Shown here in pieces: positions 43,916 through 50,504 of a stretch of 53,781 nt of DNA. Numbering within the stretch: the stretch's first letter is position 1; each line of letters starts with the position of its first letter. Source of the DNA: Deltaproteobacteria bacterium (lineage in GTDB: Bacteria > Desulfobacterota > BSN033 > UBA1163); contig VGRY01000022.1 in NCBI GenBank assembly GCA_016875195.1, positions 1-53,781 on the forward strand. The letters are read 5' to 3'. A program made the position numbers and the translations under genes. Under the pieces are notes generated by a model. That model made no database searches and had not been told where the DNA came from. It saw only the letters and a program-made list of their open reading frames with translations.

Positions 43916-44311
43916 ATGAGTCGGAAGATCAGAGTGCTTGTTGCAAAGCCAGGATTAGATGGCCATGACAGGGGGGCCAAAGTCATTGCTCGGGCATTGA
44001 GAGACGCAGGCATGGAAGTCATCTATACAGGAATACGACAGACCCCTGAACAGATTGCAAATGCGGCCATCCAGGAAGGCGTGGATATCGTGGGTTTGTC
44101 AAGCCTCTCGGGTGCCCACAACAATCTCTTCCCAAAGGTGGTTCAGATTCTTATAGAGAAAAAGGCCGAAGATATCCTTGTTTTTGGAGGTGGGATCATT
44201 CCAGTCGATGATATCCCGGCATTAAAAAAAGCTGGGATCCGGGAAATCTTTCAACCCGGCGCTTCCACTGAAGATATCATCAAATACATCAAAGAAAACA
44301 TTAAATTTTAA
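43916..44311 (+). CDS. B12-binding small subunit of methylmalonyl-CoA mutase
   Basis: 131 residues. [10 protein letters not shown] (about 13-22) is the D-x-H-x-x-G cobalamin motif, with [13 protein letters not shown] and [10 protein letters not shown]. About 70% identical by eye to the first small subunit at 33432, so one pair probably arose from the other by duplication. GGAGGG fixes ATG 43916; the longer frame upstream runs through family D repeat. The stop TAA overlaps the first bases of the IVP-bearing family A element. Confidence 0.94.
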   Translation: MSRKIRVLVAKPGLDGHDRGAKVIARALRDAGMEVIYTGIRQTPEQIANAAIQEGVDIVGLSSLSGAHNNLFPKVVQILIEKKAEDILVFGGGIIPVDDIPALKKAGIREIFQPGASTEDIIKYIKENIKF

Positions 44312-44774
44312 ATTCGAAGCACGAAATTCGAATTTCGAAACAATATCGAATGACCGAAATACAAAACTTGAAAACCTATGACTTAGAGGATCGAACACTT
44401 GCATTTGCAAAAAATGTAAGAAATTTCCTTAAGAAATTGCCCAAAACGGCATCGAACATTGAAGATGGAAAACAACTTATCAACGCTTCTGGGTCTGTTG
44501 GTGCCAATTACATTGAAGCCAATGAAGCATTAGGTAAGAAGGACTTTATGATGAGAATAAAAATATGTCGTAAGGAGGCCAAAGAGAGCAGATATTGGTT
44601 GCGGTTAATAGACACCAGATCTGAAACTGAGATCGAAAGGGAACGAAAATATTTAGAAAATGAAGCGACTGAGCTTATGAATATATTTGGTTCCATTATA
44701 CGGAAGACTGAGTAACGTTTTGAACATTCGAATTTAGGATTTGTTTCGGATTTCGATATTCGAATTTCGGATTT
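44310..44774 (+). mobile_element. Family A hairpin element carrying an IVP gene (full-length copy A11)
   Basis: Left arm AAATTCGAAGCACGAAATTC then GAATTTCGAAACAATATCG (44310-44348); right arm TTGTTTCGGATTTCGATATT then CGAATTTCGGATTT (44741-44774). The arms are complementary over about 30 bases. In the loop is a complete IVP gene whose ATG lies inside the conserved repeat word ATGACC. Inserted between the B12-subunit stop and the epimerase ribosome-binding site, in transcription orientation. The eleven other family A copies in the window lack the gene body. Confidence 0.75.
44350..44715 (+). CDS. S23/IVP-type four helix bundle protein (copy 2)
   Basis: 121-residue four-helix-bundle protein, homologous to copy 1 at 1442 with GSVGANYIEANEALGKKDF (about 52-70) and KICRKEAKESRYWLRLI (about 75-91) as the shared core. 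It begins MTEIQNLKTYDLEDRTLAFA. The first codons ATG-ACC-GAA-ATA-CAA are part of the repeat arm, and several gene-less copies keep them. No ribosome-binding site is obvious upstream, since the sequence there is the hairpin arm. Biochemical role unknown for the family. Confidence 0.9.
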   Translation: MTEIQNLKTYDLEDRTLAFAKNVRNFLKKLPKTASNIEDGKQLINASGSVGANYIEANEALGKKDFMMRIKICRKEAKESRYWLRLIDTRSETEIERERKYLENEATELMNIFGSIIRKTE

Positions 44775-44787
44775 AAAGGAGTTAGAT

Positions 44788-45198
44788 ATGCTCAAAAAAA
44801 TAAACCATATAGCTATTGCTGTAAACAATCTGGAAGAGGCTGCTAAGTTCTATCAGGAGGTGATGGATCTCACCCTTTCTGGTGTGGAAGTGGTTACTGC
44901 CCAAAAAACAAAAGTGGGATTTTTCAAAATCGGGGAATCAAATATTGAGCTGGTCCAGCCCGCGGAACCGGACTCTCCGCTGGTAAAATTCCTGGAGACC
45001 AAAGGACAGGGCATTCATCACATCTGTTTCGAGGTGGAGGATGTGGAATCAGAGGTAAAAGCCTATCTTGAGAAAGGTGCCACCCTGATTGACCAGAAAC
45101 CGAGGCCAGGCGCTCATAATACCAAAGTGGCCTTTATTCATCCGAAATCATCCAGCGGCGTTCTCATTGAGCTCTGCGAACTCCCCAAAGATCACTAA
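44788..45198 (+). CDS. mce: Methylmalonyl-CoA epimerase
   Basis: 136-residue VOC-superfamily metalloenzyme interconverting (2R)- and (2S)-methylmalonyl-CoA. Two beta-alpha-beta-beta-beta modules: KKINHIAIAVNNLEEAAKFY (His7 metal ligand) and GQGIHHICFEVEDVESEVKA (His about 74-75), with FIHPKSSSGVLIELCE supplying the C-terminal Glu ligand. AAGGAG precedes ATG 44788. Ends the plus-strand block and completes the methylmalonyl-CoA pathway with the carboxyltransferase, MCM and MeaB. Confidence 0.95.
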   Translation: MLKKINHIAIAVNNLEEAAKFYQEVMDLTLSGVEVVTAQKTKVGFFKIGESNIELVQPAEPDSPLVKFLETKGQGIHHICFEVEDVESEVKAYLEKGATLIDQKPRPGAHNTKVAFIHPKSSSGVLIELCELPKDH

Positions 45199-45268
45199 AT
45201 TTCTCGGATCTCTTCAACTGGAAGGATTGCCTCACCTTTTCCCCCCCATAGCACGGCTTACCATGATG

Positions 45269-46060
45269 TTACTTGTTGGTGGGATCAGGTTTAAAGTCAG
45301 GATCAATCGAAAAATATTCTTTAGGGATTTTGGGCTGCGACAATAAGGAGAGATTGGGAACCGGATACCGGTAGGCCCCCTTTTTTCTCATGAATTCCAA
45401 CCCACTCATCATGTTTTCAAACTGTGAATACGGGATGGCGAAAGACATCTCATGATCCTGAGCTCCGGCAAACACCCTCTCCCCCGAACCCGGAATCATA
45501 TAAGTGCATTCCTTGGATTGGATGACTCCAGCTATCCAGGTCGCACATCCCCCACGGCCATGGCTCAGCGATTTGATCCCCGTCCCCTTTCTAAAATTAG
45601 CCGCGTGAATCAGGACAAGTATCTGTCCAGGATTTCCGTAAACCATAGCCAGATCCGGCTCAAATTCACAGAGGTTGAGAGGGGATATCCATACTTCCTG
45701 GACAGAACTCAATGGCCACCGGGGAAAGGAGGCCTCCATGGTCCTTGCACATTCATCCAGGTCCTGATACGACCCGGCAATCGTACCTTGGAGAAATAGA
45801 TCAGGTTTAATCTGTCCTAAAAAGATATGAGCAAGAGGGCATGCATGATCTTCCTTCCTGAAGGCAATCGTCCAACCGAAGGTCCTTGAGAGTGTCAATC
45901 CCTGACATGCAGCGAGGCGGGTCCCAATATCTTTCAGTGGATATTTTACCTTTTGTGAGATGTTTTCACCTTCTTTAGCCAACTTGATACCCAATGGAAG
46001 AGTTGGAAAACGACCATACTTATTCAATGCCTCAAAAAGCCGAACCGTCATCTCTGACAT
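45269..46060 (-). CDS. DUF169 family protein
   Basis: 263 residues matching the DUF169 family: LPLGIKLAKEGE near the N-terminus, GLTLSRTFGWTIAFRKEDHA CP (Cys about 74), and SLSHGRGGCATWIAGVIQSK (about 165-184), with FAIPYSQFENMMSGLEFMRK at the end. The family is common in anaerobes and of unknown function; conserved Cys residues suggest cofactor or metal binding. Convergent with the epimerase gene; AAAGGA lies a few bases before its start. Confidence 0.85.
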   Translation of the reverse strand: MSEMTVRLFEALNKYGRFPTLPLGIKLAKEGENISQKVKYPLKDIGTRLAACQGLTLSRTFGWTIAFRKEDHACPLAHIFLGQIKPDLFLQGTIAGSYQDLDECARTMEASFPRWPLSSVQEVWISPLNLCEFEPDLAMVYGNPGQILVLIHAANFRKGTGIKSLSHGRGGCATWIAGVIQSKECTYMIPGSGERVFAGAQDHEMSFAIPYSQFENMMSGLEFMRKKGAYRYPVPNLSLLSQPKIPKEYFSIDPDFKPDPTNK

Positions 46061-46319
46061 AGGATATCCTTTCTTCGGATTTCTAAATGTTTGTCACCCC
46101 TATTATTGAGCTTTGCAAAAGTAATGCAAAGTTTTATCCCCCTTCCGGTCATGGTGAGCTCGTCGAACCATGACCAGCGCACCCTTCGACAGGCTCAGGG
46201 TGAACGGCGGATTACAATATCCTGTTCCATTACTTATGCAAAGGTCATTAGAATAGATAACCGAAATACAATATCGGTCCCAATGTTATGGCATTTCTCT
46301 TGGGATAAAGCATTAGGTT
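46061..46319. other. Intergenic region with two inverted-repeat words
   Basis: No gene is visible. GGTCATGGT (46147-46155) pairs with ACCATGACC (46167-46175) around GAGCTCGTCGA, followed by CACCCTTCGACAGGCTCAGG then GTG (46180-46203). GCTTTGCAAAAGTAATGCAA at about 46112-46131 gives a weak palindrome. The CTTCGACARGCTCAGG word is the same as inside family A copies A4 and A9. Confidence 0.5.
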
Positions 46320-46514
46320 TCACTCTTTAACAAAGCGAAAACAATCGTCTCGGAAACAGCATTGGAATTGGTCACAATATTCGTTTGCCGTCCCAAAGCA
46401 ATCAAAATTGCCTTCAGCCTTTTGCACCCTCCGGATCAACTCCTCCTTTTTTAATCCAAAAGTGCTTTTGATCCCGAGAGCCTTTGCCTTTGCCCGGACC
46501 TCTTGGATTTTCAT
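46320..46514 (-). CDS. Small SAP/Rho-N-like, Cys-rich protein
   Basis: 64 residues. The N-terminal half MKIQEVRAKAKALGIKSTFG and LKKEELIRRVQKAEGN is a SAP/Rho-N type helix-extended-helix nucleic-acid-binding motif; the C-terminal half FDCFGTANEYCDQFQCC then FRDDCF has five Cys, compatible with a metal site. Homologous small proteins are frequent in deltaproteobacteria but uncharacterised. AGGGGGAAAAAG precedes the ATG and a good promoter lies upstream, so it is expressed alone. Confidence 0.75.
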   Translation of the reverse strand: MKIQEVRAKAKALGIKSTFGLKKEELIRRVQKAEGNFDCFGTANEYCDQFQCCFRDDCFRFVKE

Positions 46515-46534
46515 CTTTTTCCCCCTGTAATTAG

Positions 46535-46563
46535 ATTGTTTTCCGATTCCGGTCGTTTGTCAA
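46535..46563 (-). promoter_or_regulatory. Candidate sigma-70 promoter for the SAP-like gene
   Basis: On the minus strand TTGACA (46558-46563) is followed after 17 bases by AACAAT (46535-46540). The start codon is about 21 bases further on, with the ribosome-binding site between. The -35 is a perfect match; the -10 matches 4 of 6. Confidence 0.5.
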
Positions 46564-46571
46564 GAATATTC

Positions 46572-46700
46572 TTTGAGATTTCTGAAAAATTTCAGAAATC
46601 TCTGATTACAACAATTATGGCCGATTACATCGATTAGAACCGCATTGATGAATAGAGAATAATCTGTGGAATCATTTTTTCAAAATCTGTGTAATCATCA
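46572..46700. repeat. Family E hairpin, second copy
   Basis: GAGATTTCTGAAA (46575-46587) and TTTCAGAAATCTC (46590-46602) form a near-continuous perfect hairpin, followed by CTGATTACA, AATCTGTGGAATCA and AATCTGTGTAATCATC words as in the copy at 36340-36480. Lies between the divergent SAP-like and AOR genes. Confidence 0.65.
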
Positions 46701-46712
46701 ACTCAATTCTGT

Positions 46713-46718
46713 TATAAT
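46713..46718 (+). promoter_or_regulatory. Candidate -10 box directly before the AOR start
   Basis: A perfect TATAAT ends nine bases before the AOR ATG at 46728. No good -35 is present (TGTAAT at 46690-46695). If used, the transcript would start within about three bases of the ATG and be leaderless, which fits the absence of a ribosome-binding site. Confidence 0.4.
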
Positions 46719-46727
46719 TGGCCGGAA

Positions 46728-48593
46728 ATGGTCCTTGAAAGAAAAATCGCCTTCATCAATTTAAGCAACTCCTCGATCAAAATCAAACCAACTCCCTTAG
46801 GTCTCCGCAAAAAATTCCTGGGTGGAAGAGGGATCAATATGTATCTCCTTTCCAAGGTCTATTCTCCGGAACTCGATCCCCTCTCCCCGGAAAACCCTCT
46901 CATCTTTGGAGCAGGGCTTCTTACCGGCGCCCTCGGCTTTGGCTCCCGAATGAACATCACTGCCAAATCTCCGGAGTCAGGTCATCTCGGAGACTCCAAT
47001 ATGGGTGGGGATTTTGGGGCAGAATTGGTTCAGGCCGGGTTTAGCCATCTGGTGATCACAGGTAGAAGCCGAAAACCGGTCTATCTCATGATCAAAAACA
47101 GAGAGATTGAGATTCGGGACGCGACATCAATTTCAGGTTTGGATACCGTTCAAACACAACTGAGGATTCGGGAGAAATTGGGAGATGAAAAGATTCAGGT
47201 CGCCTGTATTGGTCTGGCAGGTGAGAATTTAGTCAGATTCGCTTCCATTCGCACCGGCATAAAAAACTCTGCTGGAAGAACCGGCATGGGAGCGGTCATG
47301 GGTTCTAAGAATCTTAAAGCCGTGGCCGTGAGAGGAACCCTGGGAATCACGATCTCTTATCCGAAACATTATCTCAAGTATTACCTCAGGCAGTTGAAGG
47401 GACTGATGGATTCAAAGTGGGTTCAAGCCCTGGGAAGATATGGGACCCCTCTTCTCTTTCAATATGCCAATGCTATGGGTTTTTTAAGTATCCGTAACAA
47501 TCAATTTACAACGATCGGTGACCAGGGGTATGCTCTGGAGGCGGAGGCATTGGAACCCTACTCTTCTGGAATGCTCTCCTGTTTTGGTTGCCCTGCCCAT
47601 TGCCGTCATCGCTATTCCCTCGCAGAAGGCCAATATAGCGGGACCAAAGGCGAAGGGCCTGAATACGCCTCCATCGGCTCTATGGGAACGAAATTGGGAA
47701 ACCTTGATTTAGAAAATATTATCTATGCGACCGAGCTATGCAACCGCTATGGCATTGACACCATTTCCACGGGTTCCTACATTGCATGGGCTATGGAACT
47801 GTATCAAAGGAGAATCCTCGACAAAAAACAGACCGGGATGTCACTCGACTGGGGAGATGGGGAATCCATTCTTCAACTTCTTCATCAGATTGCACAGAGA
47901 AAGGGATTTGGAAACATTCTGGCAGAAGGCCCTTTCGCAAACGAAAAGTTCGGAAAAGGTTCGGAAGATTATCTCCTTAGTATTAAAAATTTCCCTATAG
48001 AGATGACCGACGAACGATTGCCAAAAAGTTTTGCTCTGGGAATGGCTACCTCCACGCGGGGCGCTTGCCACATGAGAAGTCGCCCTTCAATAGACGTTCT
48101 GGGCCTTCCAGAAGAAGTATTGAAAAAGATCTATGGTGGTCCGGTCAGCAGTCATTTCTCTTCTTATTCTGGCAAAGGGCGAATGGTCTGGTGGCATGAA
48201 CTCCTCAATGCCGTGTCAGACTCCCTTGGTTTCTGCCGTTTCCTCACGGTTTTCTCAAGCCCCCGCGCTCCAGGATATAAAGAATTCGTCAATTTCATTT
48301 CCCTCTCCACAGGTATTAAATTTACACCAAAAGAATTGCAGACGATTGGCGAGAGGATTTACACCTTAGAAAGAATGATGCTCGTCAAGGATGGAATGTC
48401 CCGGAAAGACGATACTCTCCCCAGAAGGTATTTTGACGAACCTATACCGGAAGGACCGGCCAAGGGTGAAGTGATCTCAAGGGAAGAATTTGATGGGATG
48501 CTCAAGGAGTATTATCGTCTCCATGGATGGAATGAGAATGGGGTACCTAAGAAAGAAACGTTAAAAAGGCTTGGGATCGATGCAAAGGGTTGA
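46728..48593 (+). CDS. Aldehyde ferredoxin oxidoreductase (tungsten/molybdenum bis-pterin)
   Basis: 621-residue AOR-family enzyme that interconverts an aldehyde and a carboxylic acid using ferredoxin. N-terminal pterin-binding stretch FGAGLLTGALGFGSRMNI (about 65-82) and GHLGDSNMGGDFGAEL; cluster Cys in SCFGCPAHCRH (about 284-294) with the fourth Cys in LGFCRF (about 504). Followed by a poly-ferredoxin probably acting as its electron carrier. In anaerobic acid degraders such enzymes can reduce acids or detoxify aldehydes; the substrate here is not determinable. Confidence 0.93.
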   Translation: MVLERKIAFINLSNSSIKIKPTPLGLRKKFLGGRGINMYLLSKVYSPELDPLSPENPLIFGAGLLTGALGFGSRMNITAKSPESGHLGDSNMGGDFGAELVQAGFSHLVITGRSRKPVYLMIKNREIEIRDATSISGLDTVQTQLRIREKLGDEKIQVACIGLAGENLVRFASIRTGIKNSAGRTGMGAVMGSKNLKAVAVRGTLGITISYPKHYLKYYLRQLKGLMDSKWVQALGRYGTPLLFQYANAMGFLSIRNNQFTTIGDQGYALEAEALEPYSSGMLSCFGCPAHCRHRYSLAEGQYSGTKGEGPEYASIGSMGTKLGNLDLENIIYATELCNRYGIDTISTGSYIAWAMELYQRRILDKKQTGMSLDWGDGESILQLLHQIAQRKGFGNILAEGPFANEKFGKGSEDYLLSIKNFPIEMTDERLPKSFALGMATSTRGACHMRSRPSIDVLGLPEEVLKKIYGGPVSSHFSSYSGKGRMVWWHELLNAVSDSLGFCRFLTVFSSPRAPGYKEFVNFISLSTGIKFTPKELQTIGERIYTLERMMLVKDGMSRKDDTLPRRYFDEPIPEGPAKGEVISREEFDGMLKEYYRLHGWNENGVPKKETLKRLGIDAKG

Positions 48594-48602
48594 TATAAAT
48601 GG

Positions 48603-48640
48603 TATGATAATTACCAAATTCCAAGCGCCAACAGTCAAAT
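48603..48640. repeat. Family D repeat, partial copy
   Basis: ATGATAATTACCAAATTCCA then AGCGCCAACAGTCAAATAAG resembles the left arm of the family D element at 43755. No matching right arm is seen; the sequence runs into a different C-rich hairpin. Confidence 0.4.
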
Positions 48641-48678
48641 AAGGTTCTTCCGTCTTTTTTGAGCGCTTTCACCCTCTT

Positions 48679-48725
48679 AACCCCTCCACACCTCCCCTTA
48701 ATGTAAGGGGAGGCTGGGTGGGGTT
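48679..48725. repeat. C-rich/G-rich long hairpin
   Basis: AACCCCTCCACACCTCCCCT then TA (48679-48700) pairs with TAAGGGGAGGCTGGGTGGGG then TT (48704-48725), with a three-base loop. Inner CCTCCCCTTA/TAAGGGGAGG is perfect. Between AOR and its ferredoxin; may reduce read-through, but no T-run follows. Confidence 0.6.
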
Positions 48726-48801
48726 ATTATCGGGGGGTAGCTTTATGTTAAGGGAAGATTACCCATCGCTGATATTAAACAATTCCATCAGGTCACAAAC
48801 G

Positions 48802-49170
48802 ATGAGGATTAAAGTTGATTTAAAAAAATGTAGTGGGTGTCATCTCTGTGAGATGGTCTGTTCTCTTTTCCACTTAGGGATGATCCATACAGAAAAATCA
48901 GCGATTCGTATCCAAAAGGACGATCTCGGTACGAGCTTCAATACCCCCCTTCTCTGCCGCCAGTGTAAGGAGATGAAATGTCTCGATGGGGAGGAAGGGA
49001 AACCTGCTCAGGAGAGAAAAAAATTCATCTGGAGTCATCAAAGAGCCAAACAATGCCCTTTTGATGCCCTGACCATTTTCGACGGAAAAACTTATCACTG
49101 CGATCTCTGTCTGGGAAATCCCCAATGCATCAGGGTTTGCACGCCAGGAGCGCTCACTCTCTCAAAATGA
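48802..49170 (+). CDS. Polyferredoxin (HycB/CooF-type) next to AOR
   Basis: 122 residues with four-cluster-type Cys spacing: KCSGCHLCEMVCSLFH (about 11-26), LCRQCKEMKC (about 53-62), KQCPFDALTI (about 86) and HCDLCLGNPQCIRVCTPGAL (about 100-119). The pattern is that of the small electron-transfer subunits of formate, CO and aldehyde oxidoreductases. ATG 48802 begins at the family-typical KVDLKKC; ATG 48745 with a GGGGGG site is an alternative. The stop overlaps the next start as ATGA. Confidence 0.82.
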   Translation: MRIKVDLKKCSGCHLCEMVCSLFHLGMIHTEKSAIRIQKDDLGTSFNTPLLCRQCKEMKCLDGEEGKPAQERKKFIWSHQRAKQCPFDALTIFDGKTYHCDLCLGNPQCIRVCTPGALTLSK

Positions 49171-50378
49171 TTCCACTCATCATTCCAAGATCAGAACACC
49201 CAATATCCAGATCCATGATCGATGAAGAAGCCCTGAAGGTTCTCTACCGCCTTCACCACCACGGATATTTAGCCTGCCTCGTCGGGGGAAGCGTCCGCGA
49301 TCTTCTCCTCGGAAAGGTCCCGAAAGATTTCGACATCGCCACCAATGCCCACCCCCATGAGATCCACGACCTTTTTAAAAACAGCCGGATCATCGGGCGC
49401 CGTTTCAGGTTGGTCCACATCTTTTTTAAAGGCGGAAAGACCGTAGAGGTCTCTACGTTCAGGAGTCATTCCGAATTTGAGGAGAACCTGACCGAAGACG
49501 GTCAGGTTCTCCGAACCGATAGCTTTGGAACTCCTGAGGAAGATGCATTTCGCCGCGACATTACGATCAATGGTCTCCTGTATAACATTGCCGATTTCAG
49601 CATCATTGACTATGTGGGCGGGGTGGCCGATTTAGACCAACAGATGATCCGGACCATCGGCGATCCGGATGAAAAATTTAAAGAGGACCCTGTACGGATG
49701 ATCCGCGTTATTCGACATACCGCACGTACCGGATTCGATATTGAAGAGAAGACCTATCAGGCCATTTTGAGGCACAGGGAAGAGATAAAAAAATGTTCTC
49801 CTTCAAGAGTCCGGGACGAATTCCTGAGGGAGTTGAAAGAAGGCGCTGCAGCCCCCTCGTTCCGCATGATGATCGAAACCGGATTGCTCTTCTCGTTCTT
49901 TCCGGACCTCCGCAGGGCTCTCGGAGAGAATGCGATTTCCTGCCAAAAGAACCGGCAACTTCTCCTCTCCTTCTTTGCCCTTCTGGATCGCCTGGTAAAA
50001 GTAGGCCAACCAATTTCTGAATCGATTCTCCTTGCCTGCTTCGTTTCCGTTTTTATCCGGGGGCTTCCCTTTGAACATCCCTTTCTTGGAAAACGAGAAC
50101 GGTCTCATTATCGCACACAGACCATCCGGTGGGCGGTCAACCACCTTCTCAATCCTTTTTCATTTCCAAAAGCCCCCAAGGAAGCAGCCATTCAGGTCTT
50201 AACCGCTCAATCGAACCTGAAGTTTTCCATCCAGAAGGGAGTGGTCCCAAAACGATTTCGGATGAAGAAATATTTTAAGGAAGCGGTCCTCTTCTTCGGA
50301 ATTGAAGCAGAGGCAACCGGAAGGAAAGTCCCACCAATGATCCGAAGGGCAGTCCCCTCAAGCTTTTTACCCCGTTAG
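49167..50378 (+). CDS. pcnB: Poly(A) polymerase / CCA-adding-type nucleotidyltransferase
   Basis: 403-residue class II nucleotidyltransferase. Catalytic head LVGGSVRDLLLGKVPKDFDI (about 38-57; G-G-S..D and D-x-D), then RRFRLVHI, RRDITINGLLYN (about 148-159), DYVGGVADL and the RNA-binding domain with DPVRMIRVIRHTARTGFDIE. The order and the VRDLL/DFDIAT sequence fit the PcnB branch more than CCA-adding enzymes. ATG 49167 overlaps the ferredoxin TGA. The protein is shorter than E. coli PcnB and ends SSFLPR. Confidence 0.88.
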   Translation: MIPLIIPRSEHPISRSMIDEEALKVLYRLHHHGYLACLVGGSVRDLLLGKVPKDFDIATNAHPHEIHDLFKNSRIIGRRFRLVHIFFKGGKTVEVSTFRSHSEFEENLTEDGQVLRTDSFGTPEEDAFRRDITINGLLYNIADFSIIDYVGGVADLDQQMIRTIGDPDEKFKEDPVRMIRVIRHTARTGFDIEEKTYQAILRHREEIKKCSPSRVRDEFLRELKEGAAAPSFRMMIETGLLFSFFPDLRRALGENAISCQKNRQLLLSFFALLDRLVKVGQPISESILLACFVSVFIRGLPFEHPFLGKRERSHYRTQTIRWAVNHLLNPFSFPKAPKEAAIQVLTAQSNLKFSIQKGVVPKRFRMKKYFKEAVLFFGIEAEATGRKVPPMIRRAVPSSFLPR

Positions 50379-50464
50379 AAATTTATTTCTAAAAGGAGTA
50401 AATATACAGGTTGTCGTTCCATGTGAGCCAGCCGATAAGAAAGTCGAAGATTTTCTAACGGGGT
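50369..50464. promoter_or_regulatory. Nested inverted repeats between convergent genes
   Basis: ACCCCGTTAGAAA (50369-50381) is exactly repeated in reverse complement at 50452-50464. TTAGAAA (50375-50381) can instead pair with TTTCTAA (50386-50392). The two pairings exclude each other. The region separates the convergent pcnB-like and mutase genes and may work as a two-way terminator; no long T-run is present. Confidence 0.4.
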
Positions 50465-50504
50465 TTACCCTGGTGGCCAAAAGAATTTAGAAGAAGAAGG
50501 AGGT

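Noticed and set aside
6337..44774. CRISPR-like array of regularly recurring repeats
   Set aside because: Copies are kilobases apart, lie between genes, differ in sequence and have hairpin arms; there are no regular spacers and no cas genes.
50395..50490. Small protein of about 30 residues (VVVPCEPADKKVEDFLTGF...)
   Set aside because: The frame is open but lacks ATG, GTG or TTG at its beginning; only an ATA follows the AAGGAG. Kept only as part of the inverted-repeat observation.
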